A DNA stretch of 64,000 nt from Pseudomonas akapageensis (GCF_011355085.1 NZ_VXCP01000057.1:38874-102873), one strand, 5' to 3'; numbered from the stretch's first letter, positions 8,435-17,265 are shown. Made by a program: numbers and translations. The notes: a model not told the origin generated them from the letters alone.

Positions 8435-9384
8435 TGGCCAGCCAAGACATCATTGCCCGTTCGGCCACCACCACTCCATCACCGTCGGTGCGCGAGCAAG
8501 AGCAGGTGGCCAAACTGATCGACACCACCAAGTGCATCGGCTGCAAGGCCTGCCAGGTGGCCTGTGCGGAATGGAACGAGCTGCGCGACGAGGTGGGCCA
8601 CAACCACGGCACCTACGACAATCCGGCCGACCTCAGCAGCGAAACCTGGACGCTGATGCGCTTCACCGAGTATGAAAACGACGCGGGCAACCTGGAGTGG
8701 CTGATCCGCAAGGACGGCTGCATGCACTGCGACGACCCCGGCTGCCTGAAGGCCTGCCCCAGCCCCGGAGCGATCATCAAGCATGCCAACGGCATCGTCG
8801 ATTTCAATCAGGACCACTGTATCGGCTGCGGCTATTGCATCACGGGGTGTCCGTTCAATATCCCGCGTATCTCCCAGAAAGACCACAAGGCCTACAAGTG
8901 CACGCTGTGCTCGGACCGCGTGGCGGTGGGTCTGGAACCGGCCTGCGTCAAGACCTGCCCGACCGGGGCCATCGTGTTCGGCAGCAAGGAGGACATGAAA
9001 GAACACGCCGCCGAGCGTATTGTCGACCTCCAGTCCCGCGGCTTCGAGCACGCCGGGCTGTACGACCCCGACGGGGTTGGCGGTACCCATGTGATGTACG
9101 TGCTGCACCACGCCGACAAGCCCTCGCTGTACGCCGGCCTGCCGGATCAACCGGTGATCAGCCCGCTGGTGGGGCTGTGGAAGGGCGTGAGCAAGCCCCT
9201 GGCGCTGCTGGCCATGGGCGCGGCGGTGCTGGCCGGGTTCTTCCATTACGTGCGCATTGGCCCGAACCGGGTCGAGGAGGACGAACACCCGTCGGCGCCG
9301 GACACCAGCGTGCATGAAGTCGACCCGGCGGTGCATGTCTATGACCCGCACAAACCCGGGCCACAGGGGGATCAGCGGCCATGA
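8434..9384 (+). CDS. fdnH: Formate dehydrogenase iron-sulfur (beta) subunit
   Basis: A 316-residue electron-transfer subunit with four 4Fe-4S clusters expected from its Cys groups: CIGCKACQVAC near residue 30, CMHCDDPGCLKAC near 95, CIGCGYCITGCP near 130 and CTLCSDRV...CVKTCP near 155-175. A single transmembrane helix near residues 245-265 (KPLALLAMGAAVLAGFF) anchors it, as in FdnH/FdoH. It passes electrons from the selenoprotein to the cytochrome b subunit. Start overlaps the alpha stop (TGATG); its own stop overlaps the next start by 4 bp (ATGA). Confidence 0.95.
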   Translation: MASQDIIARSATTTPSPSVREQEQVAKLIDTTKCIGCKACQVACAEWNELRDEVGHNHGTYDNPADLSSETWTLMRFTEYENDAGNLEWLIRKDGCMHCDDPGCLKACPSPGAIIKHANGIVDFNQDHCIGCGYCITGCPFNIPRISQKDHKAYKCTLCSDRVAVGLEPACVKTCPTGAIVFGSKEDMKEHAAERIVDLQSRGFEHAGLYDPDGVGGTHVMYVLHHADKPSLYAGLPDQPVISPLVGLWKGVSKPLALLAMGAAVLAGFFHYVRIGPNRVEEDEHPSAPDTSVHEVDPAVHVYDPHKPGPQGDQRP

Positions 9385-10034
9385 GCAACAAGACGATTTT
9401 GCGCTACACCGCCAACCAGCGCACCAACCACTGGCTGGTGGCAATTCTGTTCATCTGCGCGGCCCTGTCGGGGCTGGCCCTGTTCCACCCGGCGCTGTTC
9501 TGGCTCAGCCATCTGTTCGGCGGCGGGCCGTGGACGCGCATCCTGCATCCCTTCATGGGCGTGCTGATGTTCGTGTTCTTCCTGGGGCTGGTGATCAGCT
9601 TCTGGCGGGCGAACTTTTTTATCGCCAACGACCGCGTGTGGCTCAGGCGCATTGACCGGGTGATGCGCAACGAGGAGGAGAGCGTGCCCCCGGTGGGCAA
9701 GTACAATGCGGGGCAGAAGCTGCTGTTCTGGACACTGCTGGCCTGCATGCTGGTGCTGTTGCTCAGCGGTCTGGTGATCTGGCGGGTGTATTTCAGCCAC
9801 TACTTCGGTATCTCGTCCATTCGCCTGGCGAGCCTGTTGCACGCCCTGGCGGCGTTCGTGCTGGTGCTCTGCATCATCGTGCACATCTACGCCGGCATCT
9901 GGATCAAAGGCTCGGTCAGCGCCATGCTGCATGGCTGGGTCAGCCGGGCCTGGGCCAGGAAACACCACGAACTCTGGTACCGTGAGGTGACCCGCGACGA
10001 GACGCCTGCCAGCCGAGTGAGCAAAAAAGGATGA
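9381..10034 (+). CDS. fdnI: Formate dehydrogenase cytochrome b556 (gamma) subunit
   Basis: A 217-residue inner-membrane dihaem cytochrome b with four predicted helices (about residues 15-37, 53-75, 112-134, 150-172). Candidate haem-ligand histidines are in RTNHWLVAI, the IHPFM-like LHPFMGV, and LHALAAF / IVHIYAGIW. It reduces quinone with electrons from the beta subunit. The 4-bp overlap with the beta gene indicates translational coupling. Pairing with the alpha and beta genes makes the assignment firm; fdoI is the alternative name. Confidence 0.94.
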   Translation: MSNKTILRYTANQRTNHWLVAILFICAALSGLALFHPALFWLSHLFGGGPWTRILHPFMGVLMFVFFLGLVISFWRANFFIANDRVWLRRIDRVMRNEEESVPPVGKYNAGQKLLFWTLLACMLVLLLSGLVIWRVYFSHYFGISSIRLASLLHALAAFVLVLCIIVHIYAGIWIKGSVSAMLHGWVSRAWARKHHELWYREVTRDETPASRVSKKG

Positions 10035-10038
10035 TGCC

Positions 10039-10965
10039 TTGAGCCTGATACTGGAGCCCGGACAAATCGAGGCGTCGGCGAGCACGCCGCCGTTCCTGCG
10101 CTTGCCGCCGCATAATCTATTTGCCTTGCGTGCCATGCGCCTTGAACAGTTGGCAGGCGGCCACCCGCTGGCCGACTATCTGCATCTGATTGCCAGCCTT
10201 TGTCACGTGCAGCAGAGCCTGCTTGACCAACCGCCGCCGGTTGCCAGCCCGGACCAGGGCCGCCTGGCTTTGTGTCAGGAGCATGGCTTGCCGCCATTGG
10301 CTGCCGACAGCCTGGTCCGTGAGGACGACTGGCTGCTGTTTCTCGATGCCTTGTTGCAGCGCTATCAGGCACCGGCCCAACCCGAAGTGCAAAAGGCAGT
10401 GGCTACCCTGGGCGGTGCCAATGCCGGGCAGCGCAAGGTCTGGGCCATTGCCTTGCTCAGCGGCCAATATGCCGGGTTGCCGGCAGCGCTGGTGCCGTTC
10501 CTCGGCGCCGCCTTGCAGGCGGCCTGGAGTCACTGGTTGCTGAGCCTGCCAGGCGCCGAACTCAAGCCGTGTGACAGCCTTGGCCAGTGTCCGGCCTGCG
10601 GCTCGCCGGCCATGGCCGGGGTGATCCACCAGCGCGGCCGGTACAACGGGCTGCGTTATCTGGTGTGCTCTCTGTGTGCCTGTGAATGGCATGTGGTGCG
10701 GGTCAAATGCATCCAGTGCGAATCAAGCAAGGGTCTGCGCTACGTCAGCTTCGATGACGACCGCCACAGCGCCGAGCAGGCGCCGTTGCGGGCGGAAGTC
10801 TGCCCTGGCTGCAACAGCTACCTGAAACTGCTCTACCTGGAAAACGACGCCGAGGCCGAAGCCCTTTCGGCGGACCTGGCCAGTCTGGCCCTGGACCTGC
10901 GCCTGGACATGGAAGGCTACCAGCGCCTGGCGCCGAATCTGATGCTGGCGCCTGGGGGAGATTGA
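10039..10965 (+). CDS. fdhE: Formate dehydrogenase accessory protein FdhE
   Basis: A 308-residue cytoplasmic chaperone/redox accessory protein needed to mature respiratory formate dehydrogenases. The C-terminal half has the family's rubredoxin-like CxxC pairs: GQCPACGSP, CSLCACEWH, KCIQCESS and VCPGCNSY. Translation apparently begins at TTG 10039 with AAGGA ~6 bp ahead; no better in-frame ATG preserves the N-terminus. It starts 4 bp after the gamma-subunit stop, within the same operon. Confidence 0.92.
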   Translation: MSLILEPGQIEASASTPPFLRLPPHNLFALRAMRLEQLAGGHPLADYLHLIASLCHVQQSLLDQPPPVASPDQGRLALCQEHGLPPLAADSLVREDDWLLFLDALLQRYQAPAQPEVQKAVATLGGANAGQRKVWAIALLSGQYAGLPAALVPFLGAALQAAWSHWLLSLPGAELKPCDSLGQCPACGSPAMAGVIHQRGRYNGLRYLVCSLCACEWHVVRVKCIQCESSKGLRYVSFDDDRHSAEQAPLRAEVCPGCNSYLKLLYLENDAEAEALSADLASLALDLRLDMEGYQRLAPNLMLAPGGD

Positions 10966-11052
10966 CCAGCCTTGCAAGGGAAGGCTTTGCCTTCCATTCG
11001 CTGGCAAGCCAAGCCAACTACAATCTCCTGCATACGACGCCGGAGTATTTCG

Positions 11053-12483
11053 ATGCCCCCCAATCCAGCCCATGCAATGGAGCACCTGCCCTCCATCGAC
11101 AGCCTCCTGCGCAGCCCCGCCTGCCAGCCGCTGACCGACCGCTATGGCCGCGAAGCCGTGCTCGCCACCCTGCGGCAATTGCTCGACGACCTGCGCGAGC
11201 CCGCCCGGCTCGGCCAACTCGATTCTGCAGAACTCGGCACTGAAGTCCTGGCCGGCCGCGCCGGTGAACGCCTGGCCATTCAACACGCCAGCCGCGTGCG
11301 GCGGGTGTTCAACCTCACCGGCACGGTGTTGCACACCAACCTGGGGCGGGCGCTGTTGCCGCAAGAGGCCATCGAGGCGGTAGAGAACGCCGCCCGCTAC
11401 CCACTCAACCTGGAATTCGACCTGGTCAGCGGCAAGCGTGGCGACCGCGACGATCTGATCGAAGGCCTGATCCGCGAGCTGACCGGCGCCGAGGCAGTAA
11501 CGGTGGTCAACAACAATGCCGCAGCCGTGTTGCTGGCGCTCAACAGCCTGGGCGCGCGCAAGGAGGGCATCATCTCCCGGGGTGAGTTGATCGAAATCGG
11601 CGGCGCCTTTCGCATTCCCGATATCATGGCCCGGGCCGGGGTCAGGCTGCATGAGGTGGGCACCACCAACCGCACCCATGCCCGCGACTACGAAACTGCC
11701 ATCGGACCGCGCAGCGGTCTGCTGATGCGTGTGCACACCAGCAACTACAGCATCCAGGGCTTCACCGCCCAGGTGCCGACCGCGGAACTTGCGCAACTGG
11801 CGCATCGCCACGGCTTGCCGCTGCTTGAAGACCTGGGCAGTGGCAGCCTGCTGGACCTGACCCGCTGGGGCCTGCCTGCTGAACCCACGGTGCGCCAGGC
11901 CTTGCTCGACGGTGCCGATATCGTCACCTTCAGCGGCGACAAGTTGCTCGGCGGGCCACAAGCCGGCTTGATCGTCGGCCGCAAGGCGTTGATTGCGAAG
12001 ATCAAGAAAAACCCGCTCAAGCGTGCCCTGCGGGTGGACAAACTGACCCTTGCCGCCCTCGAAGCCGTGCTGAACCTGTACCGCGACCCCGATCGACTGG
12101 CCGAACGCTTGCCCAGCCTGCGCCTGCTGACCCGGCCACAGGCCGACATCCTGGCCCAGGCCGAACGCCTGCGCCCGCAGTTGGCAACGGTGCTGGGCCA
12201 GGCCTGGAGTGTGGCGGCACTGCCGGCACTGGGCATGATTGGCAGCGGCAGCCAACCGGTGGCGCGACTGCCCAGTGCTGCCCTGTGTGTGCGCCCATTG
12301 GTGCCGAAACGCCTGCGCGGACGGCAATTACTTGGCCTGGAGTTGGCTTTGCGATCCTTGCCCATCCCGGTGCTCGGACGTATCGACGACGATGCCCTGT
12401 GGCTCGACCTGCGCCAACTGGACGACGAGGCCGTCTGGCTTGCGCAACTGGGCCAGTTGCAAGGGGAGGGCTCGCAAGGGTGA
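11053..12483 (+). CDS. selA: L-seryl-tRNA(Sec) selenium transferase
   Basis: A 476-residue PLP enzyme converting Ser-tRNA(Sec) to selenocysteyl-tRNA(Sec) with selenophosphate. The PLP-binding lysine is K297 in TFSGDKLLGGPQAG; other SelA hallmarks are RVFNLTGTVLHTNLGRA, VNNNAAAVLL and LEDLGSGSLLDL. The ATG at 11053 has CGGAG ~7 bp upstream, giving a normal SelA length. The gene ends in a 4-bp GTGA overlap with selB and follows fdhE by 87 bp. Confidence 0.96.
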   Translation: MPPNPAHAMEHLPSIDSLLRSPACQPLTDRYGREAVLATLRQLLDDLREPARLGQLDSAELGTEVLAGRAGERLAIQHASRVRRVFNLTGTVLHTNLGRALLPQEAIEAVENAARYPLNLEFDLVSGKRGDRDDLIEGLIRELTGAEAVTVVNNNAAAVLLALNSLGARKEGIISRGELIEIGGAFRIPDIMARAGVRLHEVGTTNRTHARDYETAIGPRSGLLMRVHTSNYSIQGFTAQVPTAELAQLAHRHGLPLLEDLGSGSLLDLTRWGLPAEPTVRQALLDGADIVTFSGDKLLGGPQAGLIVGRKALIAKIKKNPLKRALRVDKLTLAALEAVLNLYRDPDRLAERLPSLRLLTRPQADILAQAERLRPQLATVLGQAWSVAALPALGMIGSGSQPVARLPSAALCVRPLVPKRLRGRQLLGLELALRSLPIPVLGRIDDDALWLDLRQLDDEAVWLAQLGQLQGEGSQG

Positions 12484-14399
12484 TCGTCGGCACTGCAGGG
12501 CACATCGACCATGGCAAGACCGCCTTGCTGCAAGCCTTGACCGGCCAGGCTGGCGACCGCCGCCGCGAGGAGCGCGAGCGCGGCATCACCATCGACCTGG
12601 GTTATCTCTATGCTGCTCTGGAGCCGGGAGCGCCGTTGACCGGTTTTATCGATGTACCCGGCCATGAGCGTTTCATCCACAATATGCTCGCCGGCGCCCA
12701 GGGCATCGACGTGGTGCTGCTGGTGGTGGCCGCCGATGACGGCGTGATGCCCCAGACCCGCGAGCACCTGGCGATTGTCGAGCTGCTCGGCATCCCCCGG
12801 GCATTAGTGGCGATCAGTAAATGCGATCGGGTTGAACCGGGCCGGGTGCAGGCCGTGCAAGCTCAAGTCGAAGCTTTGCTCGCCGCCGGGCCGTATCGCG
12901 ATGCCTTGCAGTTCCCGCTGTCGAGCGTGACCGGGGAGGGCGTCGAGGCCTTGCGCCAGGCGCTGCTGGCCGCCCAGGCCCAGGTCCGCCAGCGCAGTGC
13001 CAACTGCGGTTTTCGCCTGGCCATTGACCGGGCCTTCAGCGTCGCCGGCGCCGGTATCGTGGTCACCGGGACCGCCCTGGCCGGGCAGGTGGCGGTGGGC
13101 GATACACTGCTGCTTGGTCAGTCCGGCAAGCCGGTGCGGGTACGTGGCCTGCATGCGCAGAACCAGGCCGCCGTCGAAGCCTGGGCCGGGCAGCGGGTGG
13201 CCCTGAACCTCAGTGCCGAACGCCTGGCCCTGGAGCAGATCCACAGGGGGGACTGGCTGCTCGCCGAGTGGCTGCACGCCCCCACCCAGCGCCTGGATAT
13301 CGAGATGCAGTTGCTGCCTGGCGAGCCACGTCCCTTCGAACATTTCAGCCCGGTGCACGTGCACCTGGGCACTCAGGATGTCACCGCGCGGGTCGCCTTG
13401 CTCGAGGGCAGCAGCCTGGCACCGGGCGGGCGCATGTTCGCGCAATTGTTGGTGAACGCTCCGCTGCAAGGGGTGCATGGCGACCGACTGGTACTGCGTG
13501 ACCACAGTGCCCAGCGCACCCTGGGCGGGGGGCGGGTGCTAGACCCGTTCGCTCCGGCCCGCCAGCGCCGCCAGCCCGCGCGCCTGGCTCAGTTGCAAGC
13601 GCTGGCCGCGAGCGACAGCCTGGAGCAGGCCTTGCCCGCGCTGCTCGCCAGCACCGATACCGGCCTTGACCCGCAGCGCCTGGAGCGCCAGTTCAATCGG
13701 CTGCGCGCGACCTGGCGGTTACCCGAAGACGTACTGGTGGTTGCCACGCGTCAGGGGCCGTTGTTGTTCAGCAACACCCGTTGGCAGGCGCTCAAAGCGC
13801 CGTTGCTTGCGCAGTTGGCGCGCTTTCATGAACTGGAGCCCGATCAGTTGGGGCCGGACCGGGACCGGCTTCGTCGGTTCGCGGCAACGCCCCTGGAGCG
13901 CCCGGCATTCGTCAGCCTGCTCGAAGAGTTGCTGGCCAGCGGCAGCATCAAAGCCAGCGGGCCATGGCTGCACCTGCCCGAGCACCAGGCACGCCTGAGT
14001 GATGAGGACGCGGCGCTGTGGCAGCAGTTGCAGCCGTTGTTGGAGCAGGGCAACTTCGATCCGCCCTGGGTGCGCGACCTGGCCAGCGCCACGGGTCGTG
14101 AAGAATCCGAGGTGCGCCTGCTGCTGCGCAAGCTGGCACGGCTGGGGCAGGTTCACCAGGTGGTGCGCGATCTGTTCTTTCTCGATGCCACGGTACATCG
14201 CCTGGCGGCTATGCTCATGCAACTGGCCGCCGACAACGAGAATATCCAGGCGGCTGCGTTTCGCGATAGCGTAGGCATAGGTCGTAAGCGCAGCATCCAG
14301 ATTCTCGAGTTCTTCGACCGTATCGGATTGACCCGGCGGCTTGGCGATCAGCGCCGCATCCGGCTCGACAATGCCCTGGCGCAACGCCCCACAGGCTGA
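12480..14399 (+). CDS. selB: Selenocysteine-specific translation elongation factor
   Basis: A 639-residue GTPase that delivers Sec-tRNA(Sec) to UGA codons marked by a SECIS hairpin. G1 is GTAGHIDHGKT (residues 4-14), G2 is ERGITIDLGY, G3 DVPGHERFI and G4 SKCD. Domains II-III follow, and the C-terminus is built of winged-helix modules (for example DSVGIGRKRSIQILEFFDR near the end) that bind SECIS RNA. The GTG at 12480 overlaps the selA stop by 4 bp, indicating coupled translation. Its own tRNA gene starts 6 bp after its stop. Confidence 0.96.
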   Translation: MIVGTAGHIDHGKTALLQALTGQAGDRRREERERGITIDLGYLYAALEPGAPLTGFIDVPGHERFIHNMLAGAQGIDVVLLVVAADDGVMPQTREHLAIVELLGIPRALVAISKCDRVEPGRVQAVQAQVEALLAAGPYRDALQFPLSSVTGEGVEALRQALLAAQAQVRQRSANCGFRLAIDRAFSVAGAGIVVTGTALAGQVAVGDTLLLGQSGKPVRVRGLHAQNQAAVEAWAGQRVALNLSAERLALEQIHRGDWLLAEWLHAPTQRLDIEMQLLPGEPRPFEHFSPVHVHLGTQDVTARVALLEGSSLAPGGRMFAQLLVNAPLQGVHGDRLVLRDHSAQRTLGGGRVLDPFAPARQRRQPARLAQLQALAASDSLEQALPALLASTDTGLDPQRLERQFNRLRATWRLPEDVLVVATRQGPLLFSNTRWQALKAPLLAQLARFHELEPDQLGPDRDRLRRFAATPLERPAFVSLLEELLASGSIKASGPWLHLPEHQARLSDEDAALWQQLQPLLEQGNFDPPWVRDLASATGREESEVRLLLRKLARLGQVHQVVRDLFFLDATVHRLAAMLMQLAADNENIQAAAFRDSVGIGRKRSIQILEFFDRIGLTRRLGDQRRIRLDNALAQRPTG

Positions 14400-14405
14400 T
14401 TTCAA

Positions 14406-14501
14406 GGAAGGCAATCGCGCCCGGTGGCGCGGCCGGGCTTCAAACCCGGTTGGGGACGGCAGCCGTTCCCGGGCAGGTTCGACTCCCGCTGCCTTCCGCC
14501 A
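14406..14501 (+). tRNA. selC: tRNA-Sec (anticodon UCA)
   Basis: A 96-nt tRNA including an encoded 3' GCCA. The acceptor stem is GGAAGGCA/TGCCTTCC (8 bp as in bacterial tRNA-Sec), the anticodon loop CTTCAAA has TCA at 14440-14442, the variable arm is long (tggggacggcagccgttccc region), and the T loop is GGTTCGACTCC. It lies directly after selB and eight bases before the convergent porin gene. Confidence 0.97.
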
Positions 14502-14508
14502 CTTTTCG

Positions 14509-15342
14509 TTAGAAGGTAATTTCCAGGTTAACCGTTGGTGCCGAAGTGCGGCTGCCCTGGCCACCGTCCACGCCGAACTTGTTGTGCCAGTACTCGTAAC
14601 CCACGCCGAACCAGAGATTGGGCTTGATGTTCTTGCCCGGGAGCACGGCGTACATCAGCGAAGTGCGGATCAGGGTTTCGGGGGCGGTGTCGTTGTCGAA
14701 GTAGTCTTCGCCTTTCTCGCCGACGTAGTTGATGAAGCCCTGGAACTTGCTGGCATGGTTACCGATCTGGAAAGGGCGCATCCAGGACAGGTTCAGGTTG
14801 TAGGTGCCGTCGAAGGTCAGTTCTTCGTGCTTGGCACCGGGAATGCCGGTCTGGTTGTGTTCGCGGTAATACAGCACGCTGAAATCCAGCACGCCGACCG
14901 TGTTGAATTTCAGCGTGGGGCCGAGCACCACGGCCCGCTTGTTGGATGAGGCAAGGTTGTTGTTGCGGTTGGCATCGAAGCCCAGGGTGAAGGCGTAATC
15001 CTTGATCAGGCCGGTGCCCAGCGGTTGGTCGAACACCCTTGAAGCAAACAGCTGGTGGCGATAGACCCCGTAGACTTCGCTGCCGCCATGGTCAGTGCCT
15101 TTGCGCGGGTCGTTGCTGTCGGAAAAGAACACGTCGATGTTGAGAAAGTTGCTGCCGTAACGGTAGCCGTCGGCGTGGGTGAAGCTGTAGATGCGCTTGG
15201 CAATGTAGTTCGGGTTATTCGGGTTGGTGAACTCTTTCCCGTAGCGAAAGCCGACGCTGTTGTTCATCCATTCGAATGCACCTGCCTGCCCCATACTCGC
15301 CATGGCAACGATCATGGCGGCGCCCTGTACTTTCCATTTCAT
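14509..15342 (-). CDS. Tsx-like outer membrane protein (nucleoside-channel family)
   Basis: A 277-residue predicted outer-membrane beta-barrel. The signal peptide MKWKVQGAAMIVAMASMGQAGA is followed by FEWMNNSVGFRYGKEFTNP, and the chain shows alternating amphipathic strands with terminal Phe (NLEITF) typical of barrel proteins. FEWMNNSVGFRYG and the pattern of Asp/Asn-rich loops resemble Pseudomonas Tsx-like/nucleoside-specific channels; the solute is uncertain. The ATG at 15342 is preferred over 15363 and 15408 because AGGA lies ~10 bp before it and the signal peptide starts there. A LysR gene lies upstream on the same strand. Confidence 0.8.
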   Translation of the reverse strand: MKWKVQGAAMIVAMASMGQAGAFEWMNNSVGFRYGKEFTNPNNPNYIAKRIYSFTHADGYRYGSNFLNIDVFFSDSNDPRKGTDHGGSEVYGVYRHQLFASRVFDQPLGTGLIKDYAFTLGFDANRNNNLASSNKRAVVLGPTLKFNTVGVLDFSVLYYREHNQTGIPGAKHEELTFDGTYNLNLSWMRPFQIGNHASKFQGFINYVGEKGEDYFDNDTAPETLIRTSLMYAVLPGKNIKPNLWFGVGYEYWHNKFGVDGGQGSRTSAPTVNLEITF

Positions 15343-15438
15343 TATTGTTGTTTTCCTGTTCATGGAATGAGTGGTGACTGCTCGGTCAGCAGTATCAACA
15401 GAATTCACTGATCACCAAAGAACAGAATATCGAGCACA

Positions 15439-15459
15439 CCGATGCCGAATCGGCATCGG
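15439..15459. promoter_or_regulatory. 21-bp palindrome upstream of the Tsx-like gene
   Basis: CCGATGCC-GAATC-GGCATCGG with perfect 8-bp arms, in the 165-bp gap between the LysR gene and the porin-like gene. No T-run follows, so an operator is more likely than a terminator; both are inference. Confidence 0.35.
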
Positions 15460-15507
15460 CAAAATTGACTTAAAAGTCAAATAATTCAGGGGCTTGGAAA
15501 GGCTCGC

Positions 15508-16449
15508 TCAAGCAATGACTTGGGTGAGTTCGGCGCTTTCGCGACGGGCGATTTCTTCACTGAACAAGCGCGAAACGGCGTCCACGGCGACCGGTAAATG
15601 ACGGTCGGCGCGAATGTACAAACCCAGGTCGCTGACCACGCCGCCGTTGTCCCTGAGCGGGATGTGGACCAACTCGCCCTTGGCCAGGTCGCTTTCGATG
15701 CCGATGCGCGTCTGGAACGCCACCCCCAGGTTGCGCTTGGCCAATTGCCGGGCCAGTTCCATGGAGCCGCTTTCCAGCACCGGCCGTGACATAAGGCGCA
15801 GGCGTTTATGCAGTGGATCGAGCAGGTGATGGATCGACAGTTCGCTCTTGGCCAGGATCAACCCGTACTCAGAGCAGGTGGCGAAGCTCACGTCGCGACG
15901 CGAGGCCAGCGGATGGTCAGGCGTGACGATGGCGCCGAGGCGAAAGTGACCGACCGCCAATTGTTGCAGCTGCGGGGTGCGGGGCAGGGCAAAGGCCAGG
16001 CCGATGTCGGCCTTGCCGCTTTGTACAGCCTCGGGAATCGACTGCGAGCCGAGCACCGTCACGCCGATGGTCACATGGGGGTAACGCTCGCGCATATGGG
16101 CCAGCACGCAGGGCAACAGGTCGACGGTGACACCTTCGACCGCGGCGATTTCCACATGGCCGCTGTGCAGGCCTTGCATGGCATCGAGTTCGGAGCGCAC
16201 CCGCTCCAGGTCCTGCAGGACCACGGTGACATGGCGGGCGAGAATCTCGCCGGCGGGGGTCAGGCGCAGGCCCCCGGGGAGGCGATCGAATAGCGGGGCG
16301 CCGATTTCGTCTTCGAGCTTGAGGATCTGCCGGTTCACGGCTGAGGAAGCGACATTCAGGCGCCGTGCAGCCTCGCGGATGGAGTTGCAGTGGCGGACCA
16401 TGTCGAAGTAGTGGATGGCCGATGAGTGGAAGCGCAGTTTGCGGCTCAT
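15508..16449 (-). CDS. LysR-family transcriptional regulator
   Basis: A 313-residue regulator with an N-terminal winged HTH (about residues 10-65: FDMVRHCNSIREAARRLNVASSAVNRQILKLE, quoted here only as the span 16-47) and a periplasmic-binding-like effector domain from ~95. The HTH core is SIREAARRLNVASSAVNRQ. No co-transcribed metabolic gene identifies its target; the Tsx-like gene 165 bp downstream on the same strand is a candidate. The ATG at 16449 gives standard length. Confidence 0.85.
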   Translation of the reverse strand: MSRKLRFHSSAIHYFDMVRHCNSIREAARRLNVASSAVNRQILKLEDEIGAPLFDRLPGGLRLTPAGEILARHVTVVLQDLERVRSELDAMQGLHSGHVEIAAVEGVTVDLLPCVLAHMRERYPHVTIGVTVLGSQSIPEAVQSGKADIGLAFALPRTPQLQQLAVGHFRLGAIVTPDHPLASRRDVSFATCSEYGLILAKSELSIHHLLDPLHKRLRLMSRPVLESGSMELARQLAKRNLGVAFQTRIGIESDLAKGELVHIPLRDNGGVVSDLGLYIRADRHLPVAVDAVSRLFSEEIARRESAELTQVIA

Positions 16450-16505
16450 GGTGGTGGCGTGCCCCGGTTTTTTTGCCGGATCATACCTTGTGTTGCCTGT
16501 ACCGG

Positions 16506-16588
16506 CCTCATCGCTGGCAAGCCAGCTCCCACAGGATTAGTGAACGCCGCCGGACCTCTGTGGGAGCTGACTTGCCAGCGATGAGGCC
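16506..16588. repeat. REP pair (CTGTGGGAGCTGGCTTGCC type)
   Basis: Two inverted REP units: catcgctggcaagccagctc and the mirrored tgtgggagctgacttgccag, separated by ~25 bp. Located behind the LysR start. Confidence 0.85.
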
Positions 16589-16739
16589 CGACCAGACAAC
16601 ACAAAACTTCAAAATGTATCAGCACATTTAAATTCTGGTGACATCAAGGTCCTAGGAATTACCCTACGATTTCTGCTGCCTTCAGTAACTTGTCCGGGGA
16701 AGGACTGAACACTAGTCTCGCCCAGTCACTGAATGTTCG

Positions 16740-16953
16740 GTGATCGGGTTTGGCGACCCGGGCGAAATTATTCAACCCCCCATTACCTTTGCCAACTTGT
16801 TTGTCGGCAATGTCTATTATGGCGGCTGTGCGCGGGAGGGCTTCGGCCCTGCCGGGTTTTGCCTAATTTACCGGTTCGCCAACCCGCGTATAGCTGCCAC
16901 CTATTTGTTTGGCGACGAACTCGTGGTAGCTCCATCAAATTTGGATATCTACC
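16740..16953 (+). ncRNA. Structured leader element (copy 2) upstream of DUF3077 gene
   Basis: Hairpin A (16745-16760) is CGGGT-TTGGCG-ACCCG. The arm GGCGGCTGTGCGCGGG (16821-16836) pairs over 16 positions with 16884-16899. Between them is an AGGGC-TTCG-GCCCT hairpin (16837-16850). CGCCAA (16878-16883) is complementary to both hexaloops. Hairpin B (16905-16920) is TTTGT-TTGGCG-ACGAA. GGTAG and CTACC just before the ATG can pair around the weak ribosome site. Parts align with copy 1 in different reading frames, arguing against coding. Confidence 0.68.
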
Positions 16954-17265
16954 ATGAAAAAACTTGTCCCCGATCCACCCACCTTCAACCTCGGCCAGAC
17001 CGCCGAAACCCACTTCGGCGCCTGCGATGGCCACGCCCCTTTATTTTCCGTGCGCCCCGGCATCAGCGCCGAAGACGCCCTGGTGCACGCCGCGTTGTAT
17101 CTCAAATGCGCGAGTGACACGGGCCCGCAAGTGGTCGAGCACAGCAATGAAGTGGGTCGTGGCTTTGCCTGGTCAACCCTGCATTCGGTGCAAATGGCCA
17201 GGGCGCTGATCGAGGCTGTGCTCGATGGGATAGAGGCCCGTTATCTGCACGCAGGCCCCCGATGA
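16954..17265 (+). CDS. DUF3077 domain-containing protein (copy 2)
   Basis: A 103-residue protein of unknown function, paralogue of the gene at 2673-2996. Conserved landmarks: MKKLVPDPPTFNLGQTAETHFGACD, here named only by key residues PDPP, AETxFGACD, PLFSVRPGISAEDALVHAALYL and WSTLHSVQMARALIEAVLDG. Most likely a small soluble helical protein. It stands alone, flanked by REP pairs, with the structured leader directly upstream, so regulation is probably post-transcriptional. The ATG 16954 has only a weak GGAT-like ribosome site. Confidence 0.85.
   Translation: MKKLVPDPPTFNLGQTAETHFGACDGHAPLFSVRPGISAEDALVHAALYLKCASDTGPQVVEHSNEVGRGFAWSTLHSVQMARALIEAVLDGIEARYLHAGPR

Noticed and set aside
14406..14501. 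tRNA-Sec gene as an attachment site for an integrated element
   Set aside because: No integrase or repeated 3' tRNA end is visible nearby; the flanking porin and sel genes look native.
16740..17117. Open frames through the DUF3077 leader (copy 2) and on the minus strand through copy 1
   Set aside because: The conserved hairpin A aligns in one frame and the long stem in another, so indels do not respect a frame; pairing is conserved instead.
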